This document shows, piece after piece, positions 62,521-64,000 of a DNA stretch of 64,000 nucleotides. Every line of letters begins with the position of its first letter. Within the stretch, counting starts at the first letter, position 1. The notes below the pieces were generated by a model that was given only the letters and a program-made list of their open reading frames with translations, ran no database searches and was not told the origin of the DNA. Origin of the DNA: Methylocystis sp. SC2 (lineage in GTDB: Bacteria > Pseudomonadota > Alphaproteobacteria > Rhizobiales > Beijerinckiaceae). The position numbers and the translations under genes are program-made. Where the stretch lies: assembly GCF_000304315.1 (NCBI RefSeq), contig NC_018485.1, positions 3,070,501-3,134,500 on the forward strand, in the 5' to 3' direction.

Positions 62521-63384
62521 ATGTTTAACGTCAATCGACAGATGCTGACACGTGGCGCATTGGCGGCCGTCGTGGCGATTCCTGTGAATTTGTTCGCCGG
62601 CTTCGCCCTCGCACAAGTTGAAGGGCAGCCCACGCCGGGCGGCCTTGGCCTGCCGAACATGGTCACGCCGGTCGGCTTGGGGACTCAGCAATTCTACAAC
62701 ATGGTGCTGATGCCGATCATTTCGTTCATCGCGCTCTTCGTTCTGGGCTTGCTGGTCTATGTCAGCTATCGGTTCAACGAACAGAAGAACCCCATTCCCT
62801 CGAAGCTGACGCACAATACGCCGCTCGAAATCGTCTGGACCTTGATTCCGGTCCTCATCCTTCTGTTTATCTCCGTCCCGTCGCTGCGGCTGCTGGCGGA
62901 GCAGGTTCAAGTCCCGGAGGCGTCGGTCACGCTCAAAGTGACCGGCAACCAGTGGTACTGGTCCTACAAATATCCCGAGGATCAGGGCGGCGGCTTTGGC
63001 TTCGATCAGATGCTGAAGCCGGAATCCGAACTCCAGCCCGGCGATCTTCGCCTGCTGACCGTCGACAATGAGGCGGTTGTGCCGGTCAATGAGGTCATCG
63101 CCGTGCACATCACGTCGAATGACGTCATCCACGCCTTCGGCGTCCCCGCGTTCGGCGTTCGCATGGACGCGATTCCCGGTCGTTTGAACCAGACTTGGTT
63201 CAAGATCGAGAAGGAAGGCGTCTACTACGGCCAGTGCTTCTTCATCTGCGGCAAGGATCACGCCTATATGCCGATCGTGATCCGCGCGGTCAGCCGCGAG
63301 AAATACAATGAGTGGCTCGCCGAGGCGAAGCAGAAGTTCGCCAGCGCCGACTCGCGGGTGCGGGTCGCCGCCCAGAGCCACTGA
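62521..63384 (+). CDS. ctaC: Cytochrome c oxidase subunit II (main aa3 oxidase)
   Basis: 287 residues. Signal segment, two membrane helices (near 60-82 and 102-122) and a cupredoxin domain. WYWSYKYP is the electron-entry aromatic patch. CuA ligands His204, Cys239, Cys243, His247 and Met250 are present in GQCFFICGKDHAYM, but the canonical middle Glu (C-S-E-L-C) is Phe here. No fused cytochrome c, unlike the second oxidase. Followed after 50 bases by ctaD. Confidence 0.9.
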   Translation: MFNVNRQMLTRGALAAVVAIPVNLFAGFALAQVEGQPTPGGLGLPNMVTPVGLGTQQFYNMVLMPIISFIALFVLGLLVYVSYRFNEQKNPIPSKLTHNTPLEIVWTLIPVLILLFISVPSLRLLAEQVQVPEASVTLKVTGNQWYWSYKYPEDQGGGFGFDQMLKPESELQPGDLRLLTVDNEAVVPVNEVIAVHITSNDVIHAFGVPAFGVRMDAIPGRLNQTWFKIEKEGVYYGQCFFICGKDHAYMPIVIRAVSREKYNEWLAEAKQKFASADSRVRVAAQSH

Positions 63385-63434
63385 GAAGCCGCTGAAACGA
63401 GACGCAACGGAACACACTAGTCTTTCTAAGGAAC

Positions 63435-64000
63435 ATGACGATGGCGAGTTCGACGATGGCCGGGGCGCATGATCATCCGAGGGGTTTGCGCCGCTTTCTT
63501 TTCTCCACCAACCACAAAGACATCGGCACGCTCTACATCATCCTCGGTTCGATCGGCGGCGTCATCGGCTTCCTGCTGTCGCTCGGCATGCGCCTCGAGC
63601 TGGCCTATCCGGGCGTGCAGATTTTTCCGGGGCTTGCGGAAGCGCTCCAGGGCGCCGATCCATCGATGGCGCTGGACGCGGGCAAGAACCTCTATAACGT
63701 CTTCATCACGGTCCACGGCGTGCTCATGATCTTCTTCATGGCCATGCCGATCCTCATCGGCGGCTTCGGCAACTGGTTCGTGCCGATCATGATCGGCGCG
63801 CCGGACATGGCCTTCCCGCGCCTCAACAACATCTCATTCTGGCTGCTCGTCGCCTCGCTCGTGCTCGCCGTCATTTCGATGTTCGTCGAAGGCGCGCCGG
63901 GCATGAAGGGCTTCGGCGGCGGCTGGACCTTCTATCCGCCGCTGTCGTCGAACACCGGCTCGCCCGGCCCGGCGATGGATTTCGTGATCCTGGCGCTGCA
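63435..64000 (+). CDS. ctaD: Cytochrome c oxidase subunit I (main aa3), 5' part
   Basis: First 188 codons; the gene runs off the window. [18 protein letters not shown] and [22 protein letters not shown] carry the first heme His region, and [12 protein letters not shown] follows in order. ATG 63435 (ATGACGATG) has AAGGAAC upstream. Confidence 0.95.
   Translation, partial: MTMASSTMAGAHDHPRGLRRFLFSTNHKDIGTLYIILGSIGGVIGFLLSLGMRLELAYPGVQIFPGLAEALQGADPSMALDAGKNLYNVFITVHGVLMIFFMAMPILIGGFGNWFVPIMIGAPDMAFPRLNNISFWLLVASLVLAVISMFVEGAPGMKGFGGGWTFYPPLSSNTGSPGPAMDFVILAL

Noticed and set aside
1..64000. tRNA, rRNA or CRISPR arrays
   Set aside because: No cloverleaf with a GTTCRA-type arm in place, no rRNA sequence and no regularly spaced repeats were seen by eye; the repeats found are scattered palindromes.

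Overview
The window is GC-rich, densely packed chromosomal DNA from an alphaproteobacterium, most likely of the order Hyphomicrobiales (Rhizobiales). Signs of this are the split b and b' subunits of the Fo ATP synthase, an IalB-family secreted protein, a DUF2778 protein, sigma-EcfG-like promoter motifs and PHB metabolism. The lanthanide-type PQQ alcohol dehydrogenase cluster would suit a methylotroph or methanotroph such as a Methylocystaceae or Beijerinckiaceae member, but no methane oxidation gene is in view, so genus is inference.

Layout. 1-17.9 kb: housekeeping and carbon storage genes. These are a methyltransferase, an intracellular and a secreted PHB depolymerase, three cobalamin genes (cobD, cbiD, cobU), a MetY-type sulfhydrylase, oligopeptidase B, a polyprenyl diphosphate synthase, a B12-binding radical SAM protein and a DUF2778 protein. 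18.5-20.96 kb: an AT-richer island with a predicted PD-(D/E)XK nuclease gene and two small paralogous genes, one carrying an in-frame amber codon; it lies beside the 3' remnant of an SDR gene. 21-28.7 kb: glyQ, chaC, smc and an AI-2E family transporter.

28.9-35.8 kb: a second cytochrome oxidase operon (subunit II with fused cytochrome c, I, III, a membrane protein, CtaG) divergent from a manganese catalase. Three sigma-EcfG-like promoter matches here suggest a general-stress locus. 35.8-49.5 kb: two converging operons with twelve sugar and glycan genes in all: two epimerases, a B12 radical SAM enzyme, a GT4, three related CgeB-like glycosyltransferases, UDP-xylose synthase, then inositol-1-phosphate synthase, a histidine phosphatase, a methyltransferase and an apparently circularly permuted glycoside hydrolase. 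An unrelated lipoprotein gene sits at their convergence point. 49.7-52.2 kb: an FrhB-like and a polysaccharide pyruvyl transferase-like gene.

52.4-56.2 kb: a xoxFJ-type cluster with two c-type cytochromes; its dehydrogenase gene carries a single-base frameshift. 56.7-64 kb: ceramidase-like and CPBP-like membrane proteins, the Fo ATP synthase operon (atpI-B-E-F'-F), two secreted proteins and the start of the main aa3 oxidase operon (ctaC, partial ctaD).

Three families of palindromic repeats are scattered between genes. The most striking is a paired-hairpin element of about 115 bp in four copies with CTAG/TTAG-like ends; it supplies the stop codon of two genes and abuts two others. No rRNA, tRNA or CRISPR array was seen. 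Motif calls are by eye and no database search was possible.
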